64,000 bases of DNA from Neomegalonema sp. (GCF_028688855.1 NZ_JAQTXI010000010.1:1-64000); one strand, 5' to 3'. Counted from the first letter of the stretch, positions 1-9,610 are shown. Numbers and translations: made by a program. Notes: generated by a model from the sequence alone, not told the origin.

Positions 1-1814
1 CCGAGGCGCCTGTGGGCGAGCTTCCCGGCTCGGCGGAGGTCTTCGCCGAAGACGGCCCCGGCGTCTTCGCGCTCAAGGCGGAGATTCTGGCTTCCGGCCC
101 CGCTTCGGCGCGGCATCAGGGCGAGGAGCTCGGCTCCTGGGAGTTCGTGGTCATTCCCGACGCGGCGCCCGTGGTCGAATTCGCCGAGACTCCCCGCGAC
201 GGGCGCCGTCAGGCCCTGACCTTCCGCGTCAAGGCGACCGACGATTACGGCGTGGCCCGCTCCTGGGTGGAGCTTCGCGCCGTGGAGGCGCCCGGTCCCC
301 GGGCGGTCGCAGCGGAGGAGCTGCCGCGCGTCGATCTGGAGCCCGACCGCAAGGACCGCGACCTGCGCGTCGGCGAAACGGATCTGACCGAACATCCGCT
401 GGTCGGGCTGGAGGTCGAGGCCGTCGCCTACGCCGAGGACGACGCCGGAAACCTCGGCGCGAGCCCGGCGGTCCGCTTCAAGCTGCCGGAGCGCATCTTC
501 TCCGAGCCCATGGCCAAGGCCATCGTGGAGCAGCGTCGGGGCTTCGCGCAGGATTTCGAGTATGGCGCGCGGGCTCAGGATCTGCTCGAAGCCGCCATGG
601 ACGAGCCCGGCGACTACTTCACCGACCCCACGGCCTATCTGGCGGCTTCGGTGGCGCTGCACGGCCTCACGCGCGGCGTGGAGGAGGGGACCGCCCTCCA
701 GGCGCGTCCGGAGATCCTGAGCCTGCTGTGGAAATCCGCGCTGCGGCTGGAGGAGGGAGGCCTCTCCAACGCCTGGGACGCCCTTCAGGCCGCCAGGCGC
801 CGCCTTGAGGAGGCTCTGGAGCGCGGCGCCTCCGACGAGGAGATCGCCCGCCTGACCGAAGAGATGCGCCAGGCGATGAACGAATATCTCGACGCCTTGA
901 GCCAGATGGCCCAGCAGAATCCCGAGGCCTTCCGCCAGCAGCAGCAACAGGGCGGCGGCGGCGGAGAGACCACCCGCGAGCAGCTGGAGCGCATGCTTCG
1001 CCAGATGGAGCAGACCGCCCGCGACGGCGCCCGCGGCGACGCGCAGCAGATGCTCGACATGCTGGCCGAGATGCTCGAGAACCTGCGGCCCCAGATGCAG
1101 GCGGGCGGCTCGGGCGGCGAAGGCGAGGGGCAGGGCGGCGATCCTCAGGCCGAGGCCCTCCAGGAGATGATGCGCCGTCAGCAGGAGCTCGCCGACGAAA
1201 CCTTCCAGCAGGGCCGGGGCCAGCAAGGCCAGGGTCAGCAGGGGCAGGGCCAGCAAGGACAGCAAGGTCAGGGACAACAGGGTCAGGGTCAGCAGGGACA
1301 GGGCGGCCGACAGCAGGGCGGCCGGGGCCAGGGCGGTCAGGGATCGCCGGGTCAGGGCGGCCTCGCGGAGCGTCAGGGCGAGCTGCGCCAGGGCCTGGGC
1401 GAACTCGGCGATCTCGGCGAGGGCGACGCCGAACGCGCCGCGCCGCTGGATCGCGCCCGCGAAGCCATGGAGCGCGCCGAGCAGGCCTTGCGCGACGGAG
1501 ATTCCCGCGGCGCGCTCGACGCCCAGTCCGACGCTCTGGAGGCTCTGCGCGACGGGGCGCGCCGTCTGGCCGAGCAGCGCCGGGCCGCGCGTCCGGGCGG
1601 CGAGGGCGAGTCGGCGGGGGGCGAATCGAGCGATCCCTTCGGGCGTCCGCGCCGGGCCCTCGGGTCCAACGACGGCGAGGGCGTCGAGCTGCCCGAGGAG
1701 CGCGCCAGCAACCGCGCTCTGGAGGTCCAGCGCGAGATCCGCCGCCGCTCCAGCGAGCGCGAGCGCCGTCTGGAGGAGCTGGATTATCTCAACCGTCTTC
1801 AGCGCCCCTTCTGA
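1..1814 (+). CDS. DUF4175 (TIGR02302) family protein, C-terminal part
   Basis: Open from the left edge without a stop, so the gene starts outside the window; a GTG at 12 is internal rather than a convincing start. About 600 residues are visible. The first half carries the family's conserved stretch (SLLWKSALRLEEGGLS near residue 238), followed by helical, coiled-coil-prone blocks rich in Glu, Arg and Gln. Around residues 400-445 the protein becomes a low-complexity run of Gly and Gln (GQQGQGQQ-type units), then returns to charged helix and ends in DYLNRLQRPF. Members of this alphaproteobacterial family have N-terminal membrane segments and a large periplasmic region; function is not established. 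No membrane segment lies in the visible part, as expected for the C-terminal portion. Confidence 0.85.
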   Translation, partial: EAPVGELPGSAEVFAEDGPGVFALKAEILASGPASARHQGEELGSWEFVVIPDAAPVVEFAETPRDGRRQALTFRVKATDDYGVARSWVELRAVEAPGPRAVAAEELPRVDLEPDRKDRDLRVGETDLTEHPLVGLEVEAVAYAEDDAGNLGASPAVRFKLPERIFSEPMAKAIVEQRRGFAQDFEYGARAQDLLEAAMDEPGDYFTDPTAYLAASVALHGLTRGVEEGTALQARPEILSLLWKSALRLEEGGLSNAWDALQAARRRLEEALERGASDEEIARLTEEMRQAMNEYLDALSQMAQQNPEAFRQQQQQGGGGGETTREQLERMLRQMEQTARDGARGDAQQMLDMLAEMLENLRPQMQAGGSGGEGEGQGGDPQAEALQEMMRRQQELADETFQQGRGQQGQGQQGQGQQGQQGQGQQGQGQQGQGGRQQGGRGQGGQGSPGQGGLAERQGELRQGLGELGDLGEGDAERAAPLDRAREAMERAEQALRDGDSRGALDAQSDALEALRDGARRLAEQRRAARPGGEGESAGGESSDPFGRPRRALGSNDGEGVELPEERASNRALEVQREIRRRSSERERRLEELDYLNRLQRPF

Positions 1815-2069
1815 GTCGTCCGCCGAGGCCCCGGATCCGCGCGGTTTCCCGAAGCCGAACCTGCGGGTCCGGCGGATGGGCGGCTCAGGATATGTTGCAC
1901 TGCAAAAGGGCGGGCGGAGCGCAGAGGACCGGGTTTTTCCGCCACCTTTTCATCATGGGTTTGAGCAATAATGTTATTCTCTTCCCGAATTTACGAAGGT
2001 TTATGTGGCTTTCCGGCCTCAGTCCCGTGTCTCCGGGGAAATCCTCCTAAAGTCGCAGGAAAAAACCTC

Positions 2070-2098
2070 TTGCGTTTTGTGCAACGCAAACATAGATT
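2070..2098 (+). promoter_or_regulatory. Candidate promoter of the small RNA
   Basis: TTGCGT at 2070-2075 and TAGATT at 2093-2098 are separated by 17 bases, a reasonable sigma-70-type arrangement. The -35 element overlaps a perfect inverted repeat, TTGCGTT/AACGCAA with a 6-base spacer (2070-2089), which could be an operator. Transcription would start near 2104, just before a chain of stem-loops ending in a terminator. The surrounding 1960-2100 segment is clearly AT-richer than the genes on either side. This is inferred from motif and spacing only. Confidence 0.4.
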
Positions 2099-2103
2099 TT
2101 CCT

Positions 2104-2178
2104 CGTGGTCGCTGACCACCGCCCTTCCTGGGCGTTTCCTCCCTAGACTCGGGCCGCCATCAGGCGGCCTTTTTTTTG
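2104..2178 (+). ncRNA. Candidate trans-acting small RNA with CCUCC-type motifs
   Basis: About 75 bases that fold as three consecutive perfect stem-loops: GTGGTC-GCT-GACCAC (2105-2119), CGCCC-TTCCT-GGGCG (2120-2134) and the terminator GGCCGCC-ATCA-GGCGGCC followed by eight T. Between the second stem and the terminator lies single-stranded TTTCCTCCC (2135-2143), complementary to a Shine-Dalgarno sequence; TTCCT in the second loop is a shorter version. Alphaproteobacterial small RNAs of the CcsR/cuckoo type share this plan of pyrimidine-rich CCUCC motifs plus a factor-independent terminator; membership here is inferred. The rest of the 1815-2248 gap holds no convincing gene. Alternative: a 5' leader or attenuator of the downstream amidotransferase gene, whose start is 70 bases after the terminator. 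Confidence 0.45.
2152..2177 (+). terminator. Strong factor-independent terminator
   Basis: Perfect 7-bp stem GGCCGCC/GGCGGCC with loop ATCA, followed directly by eight T residues (2170-2177). It is the most canonical terminator in the window. It ends the candidate small RNA and insulates the amidotransferase gene. Confidence 0.85.
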
Positions 2179-2248
2179 GTTCCGGTTTTCGTCTTGTCTC
2201 CGGCCCGGGCGCCGATCGCGCGCCGCAGGCCGTTTCAGGAGCCACGCC

Positions 2249-2977
2249 ATGAAGATGGGCGTTTTGCAGACGGGCGAGGTGAATCCCGCCCTCGCCGTCG
2301 AGCACGGCGAATATCCCGAGATGTTCATGCGCCTCTTCCGCCAGGTGGACCCCGCGCTGGAGTTCCAGGTCTGGCGGACGGTCCATGGCGAGATCCCCGC
2401 CGCCCCCGAAGAGGCCGACCTCTGGCTGGTCACGGGCTCGCGTCACGGGGTCTACGACAAGCTCCCCTGGATGGAGCCGCTCAAGGCCTTCCTGCGGGCG
2501 GCCTACGCCGCCGAGCGGCCGATTCTGGGCGTCTGCTTCGGACATCAGATCCTCGCGGAGGCTCTGGGCGGCGAGGTGGTGAAGTCCGAACGCGGCTGGG
2601 GCATCGGCGCGCAGGACTACGCCCTGACCCGCAAGCCCGGCTGGCTCGAAGGCGCGCGCGATTCGCTGCGCTTCAACGCCGTGCATCAGGATCAGGTGGT
2701 CCGGACTCCCGCCGAAGCCGAGGTTCTGGCGGGCTCCGAGTTCTGTCCCAACGCGATCCTCGCCTATGGCGGCGCCGAATCGCCTCTGGCGATCTCGATC
2801 CAGGCCCATCCCGAATTCGACGACGCCTATGAAGGCGCCCTGATCCGCAATCGCGAGAGCCTCACCGAGGCGCAGCGCGCTCAGGCGCTGGCCTCGCTCG
2901 GCGGAAGCCTCGACGCCCTCGACTTCGCCCGGCGCGCCCTCGACGCCCTGACGCGCCGTCGCGCGCAGGCGGCCTGA
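2249..2977 (+). CDS. Class I glutamine amidotransferase
   Basis: A 242-residue stand-alone class I glutamine amidotransferase domain, which hydrolyses glutamine and passes ammonia to an acceptor. The nucleophile elbow GVCFGHQ carries Cys96, and the His-Glu pair is in QAHPEF (His187, Glu189), so the triad looks intact. The family resembles GMP-synthase-like amidotransferases of the GuaA_1-like group; the acceptor substrate cannot be told from sequence. ATG at 2249 is preceded by AGGAG (2236-2240) at good spacing. A DMT exporter starts one base after the stop, so the two are very likely co-transcribed. Confidence 0.85.
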   Translation: MKMGVLQTGEVNPALAVEHGEYPEMFMRLFRQVDPALEFQVWRTVHGEIPAAPEEADLWLVTGSRHGVYDKLPWMEPLKAFLRAAYAAERPILGVCFGHQILAEALGGEVVKSERGWGIGAQDYALTRKPGWLEGARDSLRFNAVHQDQVVRTPAEAEVLAGSEFCPNAILAYGGAESPLAISIQAHPEFDDAYEGALIRNRESLTEAQRAQALASLGGSLDALDFARRALDALTRRRAQAA

Positions 2978-2978
2978 C

Positions 2979-3890
2979 ATGGCCCTGCGCACGGACGAAG
3001 CGCCGGATGCGACGGCGCGCGGCACTCTGGTCGGCTTCGGCGCGGTGGTCCTCTGGGCGCTGCTGGTGCTGCTGACGCTCGGCTCGGGGGCCATGCCCCC
3101 CTTCCAGCGGACGGCCTTCTGCATGATTCTCGGCGGAGCCCTCGGGCTGGCCTGGCTGGCCTCGAAGGGCGTTTCGCTGAAGCGGGTCTTCACCCAGACG
3201 CCCCGGGCCTGGGCCATCGGAGTGGGCGGGCTCTTCGGCTATCACGCGAGCTATTTCTTCGCGCTCGGGCATGCGCCGCCGGTGGCGGCGAGTCTGCTGA
3301 ACTATCTCTGGCCGCTGCTGATCGTGCTGATGGCGGGGTTCTCCACCGGCGAGCCTCTGCGGCCGATGGTTCTGGTGGGGGCTCTGCTGGGGCTGGCGGG
3401 CGCGGCGACGGCGGTCCTCGCCGAATCGGGCTTCCATCTGGAGATCGCGCCGGAGCATCTCGCCGGTTATGCGGGGGCTCTGGCGGCGGCGCTGATCTGG
3501 TCGAGCTATTCGGTGCTCTCGCGGCGCCATGGCGCGACCTCGACGGCGGCGGTGGCGGCCTTCTGCCTCGTGGCGGGGATTCTGGCGACCTTCTGCCACC
3601 TGCTCTTCGAAGCGGCGACGGTCTGGCCCGCTGATGCTCAAGCCTGGGGCTTCTTCATGCTCCTGGCGCTCGGGCCGATGGGCGCGGCCTTCTTCCTCTG
3701 GGACTACGGGGTGAAGAAGGGCGATCTGCAGACGCTCGGCGCCTTGTCCTATCTGACGCCCGCGCTCTCAACGGCGGCCCTGACTCTGGGCGGCTTCGTC
3801 GCGCCGCGCTGGTCTTCGGCGGCGGCCTGCGGCCTGATCGTGATCGGCGCGGTTCTCGCGAGCCGCGCCGGTCGTCATGCGCGGAAATGA
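2979..3890 (+). CDS. DMT-superfamily exporter, YddG-like (EamA)
   Basis: A 303-residue inner-membrane protein with about ten hydrophobic helices arranged as two EamA repeats. The C-terminal repeat (ALGPMGAAFFLWDYGVKKGD, about residues 229-248) is characteristic of the YddG branch, whose E. coli member exports aromatic amino acids. The substrate here is inferred only from the subfamily. The ATG lies one base after the amidotransferase stop, implying translational coupling. The stop is 3 bases from the convergent stop of the DUF465 gene. Confidence 0.85.
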   Translation: MALRTDEAPDATARGTLVGFGAVVLWALLVLLTLGSGAMPPFQRTAFCMILGGALGLAWLASKGVSLKRVFTQTPRAWAIGVGGLFGYHASYFFALGHAPPVAASLLNYLWPLLIVLMAGFSTGEPLRPMVLVGALLGLAGAATAVLAESGFHLEIAPEHLAGYAGALAAALIWSSYSVLSRRHGATSTAAVAAFCLVAGILATFCHLLFEAATVWPADAQAWGFFMLLALGPMGAAFFLWDYGVKKGDLQTLGALSYLTPALSTAALTLGGFVAPRWSSAAACGLIVIGAVLASRAGRHARK

Positions 3891-3893
3891 AGG

Positions 3894-4061
3894 TCAGGCC
3901 TGCGCGTAGCGGGCGATCTCCTCTTTGAGGCGCAGCTTTTCGCGCTTCATGCTCTGGATTTCGAGGTCGTCGGCGGCGGGACGGTTCACGGCGGCGGAAA
4001 TGGCGTCCTCCAGCGCCTTGTGCTTCTTCTCAAGCTCCTTGACATGATTCGCAAGGCTCAT
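3894..4061 (-). CDS. DUF465 (YdcH-like) small coiled-coil protein
   Basis: A 55-residue protein, MSLANHVKELEKKHKALEDA at the start, almost wholly charged alpha helix with a short break at Asn-Arg-Pro-Ala-Ala-Asp (26-31). This is the helix-turn-helix hairpin of the DUF465/YdcH family, widespread in proteobacteria and of unknown function. ATG at 4061 follows an excellent GAGGAGG ribosome site. A longer reading frame continues upstream through the ubiX gene, but only this portion matches a family and has a ribosome site. It is divergent from ubiX, with a 138-base shared promoter region. Confidence 0.85.
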   Translation of the reverse strand: MSLANHVKELEKKHKALEDAISAAVNRPAADDLEIQSMKREKLRLKEEIARYAQA

Positions 4062-4199
4062 CGAGTCGTCCTCCTCTTTGTGGCAGGTCCGGAGATTACA
4101 GCATGATGACGCAGGCTTGTCGATGGTCCGCCGACTACATCCTAAGGTCTGGGGGCGGATGATGCGGAGAATTGATCCGATCCGCGCCGGGCGGCGCCC

Positions 4200-6081
<1,882 letters not shown>

Positions 6082-6102
6082 GCCCTTTGACGATTCAAGA
6101 TG

Positions 6103-6132
6103 GAAACGCCTCCGGGAGACCGGGGGCGTTTT
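6103..6132. terminator. Bidirectional terminator after the aminotransferase gene
   Basis: A 13-pair stem (6103-6115 with 6120-6132, including two G-T pairs) closed by the stable tetraloop GAGA. The right arm ends in TTTT and the left arm begins GAAA, so it can serve both convergent genes. Confidence 0.75.
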
Positions 6133-6138
6133 CCGTGT

Positions 6139-6546
6139 TCAGGCTTCCGCTTGCAGGGCGCGGAGGATCTTCAGAGCCTCTTCGGCCCGATCCAGCGGCG
6201 TGAAGACATGGTCATGGCGCAAGGCCGCGACCATGTTGCAGGGGATTCCCCGCGCCGCCAGAGCCTGAGCGACCGCCGCCGTCAGGCCGACGCCCTCCAG
6301 GGAGCTGAAGACCTTCAGGATGATCCAGCCCATGGGCGGCGAGGCCTCCAGGCCCAGAGCCTCGGCGGTTGCGGCGGGCAGCAGGAAGGACGGCCCCTCC
6401 GGTTCGCGGAAACTCGCCAGAGCCGCCGCCGCGCAGGCCCCCGTCAGAGCCTCAGGCGGGGCGCAAAACACGTAAGCGCCGGGCTGAAGCTTCGGGTTCA
6501 GGCCCGCGATCATGGCGCGGGCCTCACGGAGGACGGGGCCGCTCAT
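6139..6546 (-). CDS. ACT-domain protein (DUF2241 plus ACT_7)
   Basis: A 135-residue soluble protein. The N-terminal half (GLNPKLQPGAYVFCAPPEAL, about 15-34) matches the DUF2241 segment, and the C-terminal half (KVFSSLEGVGLTAAVAQALA...VFTPLDRAEEAL) is an ACT-like ligand-binding fold. Family members are presumed amino-acid sensors; no enzyme activity is expected. The start overlaps the stop of the upstream dehydrogenase gene by 4 bases (ATGA), so the two are translationally coupled. Confidence 0.8.
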   Translation of the reverse strand: MSGPVLREARAMIAGLNPKLQPGAYVFCAPPEALTGACAAAALASFREPEGPSFLLPAATAEALGLEASPPMGWIILKVFSSLEGVGLTAAVAQALAARGIPCNMVAALRHDHVFTPLDRAEEALKILRALQAEA

Positions 6547-7535
6547 GAAGCCGCCAGAGCTTCAAGCTCGGCGACCAGCTCCTCAGGGAGGTCGAGTCCG
6601 TCGCGGGCGGCCTCGGCGCGGGCCGCGAGGCGGCGAGTCCCCGGCATGCGGGCGCCGTCTTCGGCGTAGAGCGCCGCGAGCTCCGCCATGCGCTCGGGGA
6701 AGGCGGGCGAGGCCGCCGCATCCACGGCGATCAGCGTCTGTCCGAGATCCGGAGGCCCGCCCTCGGCGCTCACCACGCCCGAGGAGAAGGCGCCCAGGCT
6801 GGAGCCCACCAGACCCGCCGCCAGAACCTCCACCATCAGCGCCAGAGCCGCGCCCTTGGCCTCGCCCATGGGGGCCATGGTCCCGGCGAGGGCGGCCCTG
6901 GCGTCGGTGGTGGGGCGGCCTTCGGGATCGAAGGCCCAATTGTCAGGGATGCTCTCGCCGCGCCTGGCCGCGAGGATCACCTTGCCCCGCGCCACCCGCG
7001 AGACCGCCATGTCGATCACCAGAGGCGCGCCCTCGGGCAGGGGCGCCGCGAAGCAGATCGGATTCGTCCCGAGCAGAGGCTTTCTCCCGCCCCAGGGCGC
7101 GATGGATTTGCCCGCATTGCCGAAGAGCAAGGCGCAAAAACCCTGCTCCGCGAGTTGTTCGCAAGGACGTCCGCCCTGCCCGAAATGATGCGAGCGGGCG
7201 ATGTAGGCCGCCGCGATCCCCTGGGTTCGGGCGATCTCCGGCAGGGCCTCCACCGCGAGATCCAGCGCAGGAAAGGCGTAGCCATGTCCGGCGTCGATGC
7301 GGATCAGGCCGGGGCGCAGGCGTTCGAGCTTCGGTTCGGCGAAGCCCTCCACCTTGCCGACCCGCGCCTGAGCGGCGTAGGCGGGCACGCGGGCCACGCC
7401 GTGAGTCTCCAGACCATCGGCGTCGGCGGCGACCAGAGCCCGGGCCGTCGAGCGGGCCTGAAGCGCGCCGACGCGGTTCGCCCGCAAGGCCCGGGAGCCG
7501 AGGTCCTCGGCGGCGGCGAGGCTGAGGCGCGTCAT
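6543..7535 (-). CDS. Ldh-family (malate/L-lactate type) NAD(P)-dependent oxidoreductase
   Basis: A 330-residue member of the MDH2/YlbC family, which reduces 2-oxo acids or cyclic imines such as delta-1-piperideine-2-carboxylate. Family motifs seen: HGVARVPAY (about 45), SHHFGQGG (about 115, containing the catalytic His) and GTNPICFAAPLPEGAPLVID (about 155). The exact substrate is not determinable. It sits between hisI (3-base gap) and the ACT-domain gene (4-base overlap), forming a three-gene minus-strand operon. Confidence 0.88.
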   Translation of the reverse strand: MTRLSLAAAEDLGSRALRANRVGALQARSTARALVAADADGLETHGVARVPAYAAQARVGKVEGFAEPKLERLRPGLIRIDAGHGYAFPALDLAVEALPEIARTQGIAAAYIARSHHFGQGGRPCEQLAEQGFCALLFGNAGKSIAPWGGRKPLLGTNPICFAAPLPEGAPLVIDMAVSRVARGKVILAARRGESIPDNWAFDPEGRPTTDARAALAGTMAPMGEAKGAALALMVEVLAAGLVGSSLGAFSSGVVSAEGGPPDLGQTLIAVDAAASPAFPERMAELAALYAEDGARMPGTRRLAARAEAARDGLDLPEELVAELEALAAS

Positions 7536-7538
7536 GGC

Positions 7539-7904
7539 TCAGGACTCCGGCTGGAGGATTTCGACTTCGGCGCCGTCGCGCACCGCCGTATAGAAGCAAC
7601 TGCGGCGATTGGTGTGGCAGGCGGGGCCGGTCTGGCGCACGAGGAGCAACAGCGCGTCGCGGTCGCAGTCGAGGCGCATCTCGACCAGCTCCTGGATATG
7701 GCCGGAGTCGTCGCCCTTGCGCCAGAAGGCCCCCCGCGACCGCGACCAGTAGACCACGCGCCCCGTGCGCAGCGTCTCGGCGACGGAGGCGGCGTTCATC
7801 CAGGCCAACATGAGCAGTTCGCCGCTGACGTGGTCCTGCGCGACGGCGGGGATCAGGCCGCGCGAGTCGTAGGTCAGCGAGGCCGGGTCGAAGGGGGAGG
7901 GCAT
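7539..7904 (-). CDS. hisI: Phosphoribosyl-AMP cyclohydrolase HisI
   Basis: A 121-residue enzyme opening the purine ring of phosphoribosyl-AMP in histidine synthesis. The zinc and magnesium ligands are in LDCDRDALL and the ACHTNRRSCFY segment; YWSRSRGAFWRKGDDSGH is the conserved core. It is monofunctional, without the HisE pyrophosphohydrolase domain. It heads a minus-strand operon with unrelated genes, and hisB is about 28 kb away, so histidine genes are dispersed. Confidence 0.95.
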   Translation of the reverse strand: MPSPFDPASLTYDSRGLIPAVAQDHVSGELLMLAWMNAASVAETLRTGRVVYWSRSRGAFWRKGDDSGHIQELVEMRLDCDRDALLLLVRQTGPACHTNRRSCFYTAVRDGAEVEILQPES

Positions 7905-7966
7905 GGCGGCGGCTCCTGGAGGGATGCGGAAGTCGAGCGCCGCGAATCGCGGCCGCCAGATGCTTA

Positions 7967-8187
7967 GAGCATTTTCCAGCGAAGCCGGAACGGCTTCGCG
8001 TCGCGAAAATGCGACCAGACGATGGGAAGATTTTCCAGCGAAGCCGGAACGGCTTCGCGTCGCGAAAATGCGACCAGACGATGGGAAGATTTTCCAGCGA
8101 AGCCGGAACGGCCTCGCGTCGCGAACATGCGGCCGGACAAAAGGGAGAGGCCTTTGAACGCCCCGAATCTGGCCGGAAGACGCTCCC
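7967..8187 (+). repeat. Tandem 59-bp repeats of the mosaic palindromic element
   Basis: Three head-to-tail copies of a 59-bp unit begin at 7972, 8031 and 8090; the first two are nearly identical and the third has diverged. Each unit contains the palindromic core AGCGAAGCC-ggaac-GGCTTCGC and then GCGAAAATGCGACCA. After the third copy, GGAAGACGCTCC (8176-8187) looks like the end of the second module seen in other copies. The same core recurs singly at 20553, 29554, 37851 and, inverted, at 61225. The gap 7905-8487 otherwise holds the inverted repeat at 8220 and no convincing gene. Confidence 0.85.
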
Positions 8188-8219
8188 GTCCAGCGCGTCG
8201 CCTGCGCCAGGCCGGATCG

Positions 8220-8250
8220 CCGGATCGGGACGCCGCCCTTCCCGATCCGG
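8220..8250. repeat. Long inverted repeat, 11-bp arms
   Basis: CCGGATCGGGA (8220-8230) and TCCCGATCCGG (8240-8250) are perfectly complementary with a 9-base loop. No T-run follows, so it is not an obvious terminator. It lies between the tandem repeats and the secreted-protein gene and may be an unrelated palindromic repeat or an operator. Confidence 0.5.
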
Positions 8251-8487
8251 GGCGCCCCCTAAAGGCGAATTCGGGCGGAACCGGGGCGATGATCCATGAA
8301 CATTGCTCAAATTTATGAGAGAGGGGCGAATTTTCAGCCTGCCCCGGGGTTTCCTCCGGCGCGGCGCGGCCCTATCTTTGCAGGATCCGACCAGCCGGAA
8401 AGGCCGATCAGACCACAAGCCAGCCGGATCGTCTCCTTCGTTTTCGCGTTCTCTCCCCAGGCCTCCCAAGACTCCGAGGGCTCCGCC

Positions 8488-8934
8488 ATGCGTTTTTCGT
8501 TCCGTTTCCTGACCCTGCTGCTTCTTGGCCCTCTGGCCTCCTTCGCGCCCCCTGCCGAGCGCGCCGAGGCCGCTTCCGCGCCTCTGGAGGAATCCCGCGA
8601 GGAGTCCCTCCGTCTGCGCGCCGCTCTGGAGCCCGCGCTCCCCGGCGGAGTCGGCGGCGGCTGGATGGCGGCGGCCCGCGTGGAGATCCTCGACGCCTGG
8701 CAGGCGCCGCGCCTCGTCCATGAGCGCCGCCTGACCCTCGCCGATTTCGACGCCGAGGGCGGCTTCGCCCTGGAGATCCCCCACAACGCTCCGGCGGGGG
8801 CGCGCCATCGCCTGACGCTGCGCGTGCTCTCGGCGGAAGGCCGGACGCTCTGGACCGCCGCCGCCGTCTGGGAGACGGAGGCGCAGAAGATCGGGGTTCG
8901 GGATCTCGGACGCCTGACCCTGAAGCGGGCCTGA
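8488..8934 (+). CDS. Secreted YbaY/YscW-like small protein
   Basis: A 148-residue protein with a clear signal peptide (MRFSFRFLTLLLLGPLASFA, cleavage probably after about residue 28). The mature part, with VEILDAWQAPRLVHERRLTL, ALEIPHNAPAGARHRLTLRV and a closing LWTAAAVWETE strand, has the beta-sandwich pattern of the YbaY/YscW (type III secretion chaperone-like lipoprotein) family. It has no lipobox cysteine. ATG at 8488 is chosen because the signal peptide starts there; the frame is open further upstream. Family assignment is by pattern and is tentative. Confidence 0.6.
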   Translation: MRFSFRFLTLLLLGPLASFAPPAERAEAASAPLEESREESLRLRAALEPALPGGVGGGWMAAARVEILDAWQAPRLVHERRLTLADFDAEGGFALEIPHNAPAGARHRLTLRVLSAEGRTLWTAAAVWETEAQKIGVRDLGRLTLKRA

Positions 8935-9007
8935 CCTCCGGCGATCCGCCCTCTGGGAATCGGGGGGAGAGGCGCTTATCCTGAGCCCTCAAGACAAGGG
9001 GCTCTTC

Positions 9008-9487
9008 ATGTCCGACCTCTCCGCCGACCTCATGGCGCTCTACTCGAAGCGCATCCTCGCGCTGACCGCCGCCATTCCGCATCTGGGGCGTCTGGAGGCG
9101 CCGCAAGCCAGCGTGAGCCGTCGCGCGCCGCTCTGCGGCTCGACGACCACCGTGGACCTCTCCCTCGGACCCGACGGGCGCGTGGCCGCCTTCGCCCAGG
9201 AGCCCAGAGCCTGCGCCCTCGGACAGGCCTCCTCGGCGATCCTCGGCGGCGGGATCCTCGGCCGCAGCCCCGAAGAGCTCGCCGCCGCCCGCGACGCCCT
9301 CAAGGCCATGCTCAAGCAGGGCGCGCCGCCGCCCGAAGGCCCCTTCCATGATCTCGAAGTGCTGACCGCCGCGCGGGGCTACGCCAATCGCCACGCCTCG
9401 ATCCTGCTCGCCTTCGAGGCCGCCGCCGAAGCCGCCGCCGCCGCGCAAGAAACGACGCCGCCCCCGGAGGCCGGGAGCGGCGCGTGA
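9008..9487 (+). CDS. NifU/IscU-like iron-sulfur scaffold protein
   Basis: A 159-residue protein of the alphaproteobacterial IscU/NifU-N group. Two of the three scaffold cysteines are visible, in APLCGSTTTVDL (Cys43) and RACALGQASSAI (Cys69). The third region (FHDLEVLTAARGYANRHASI) lacks cysteine, as in many alphaproteobacterial members of this branch, so a classical scaffold role is uncertain. Ala-rich C-terminal tail. AAGGGG before the ATG is the ribosome site. It is a single gene with no isc or suf neighbours. Confidence 0.75.
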   Translation: MSDLSADLMALYSKRILALTAAIPHLGRLEAPQASVSRRAPLCGSTTTVDLSLGPDGRVAAFAQEPRACALGQASSAILGGGILGRSPEELAAARDALKAMLKQGAPPPEGPFHDLEVLTAARGYANRHASILLAFEAAAEAAAAAQETTPPPEAGSGA

Positions 9488-9610
9488 AGATCGGTCCTTG
9501 AATCCTGCGGTCCTGAAGCCCCCGTTTCAGGCGAACGTTCCGGAGGCTCGGGTCTCGGCGGGATTCCCGCGGACCCCGTCCGGCGCCCCTCGCGAGGCGC
9601 CGCGCGGCGA

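Noticed and set aside
1971..2252. A 93-codon frame in the gap before the amidotransferase gene
   Set aside because: It contains the structured RNA and terminator, has no ribosome site and no family resemblance.
7967..8147. CRISPR array
   Set aside because: The units are contiguous 59-bp repeats without unique spacers, only three copies, no cas genes nearby, and the same unit occurs singly elsewhere.
7903..8318. Several overlapping 84-98 codon frames in the tandem repeat
   Set aside because: They arise because a 59-bp unit is read in all three frames in turn; the products are repetitive Arg/Ser-rich sequences.
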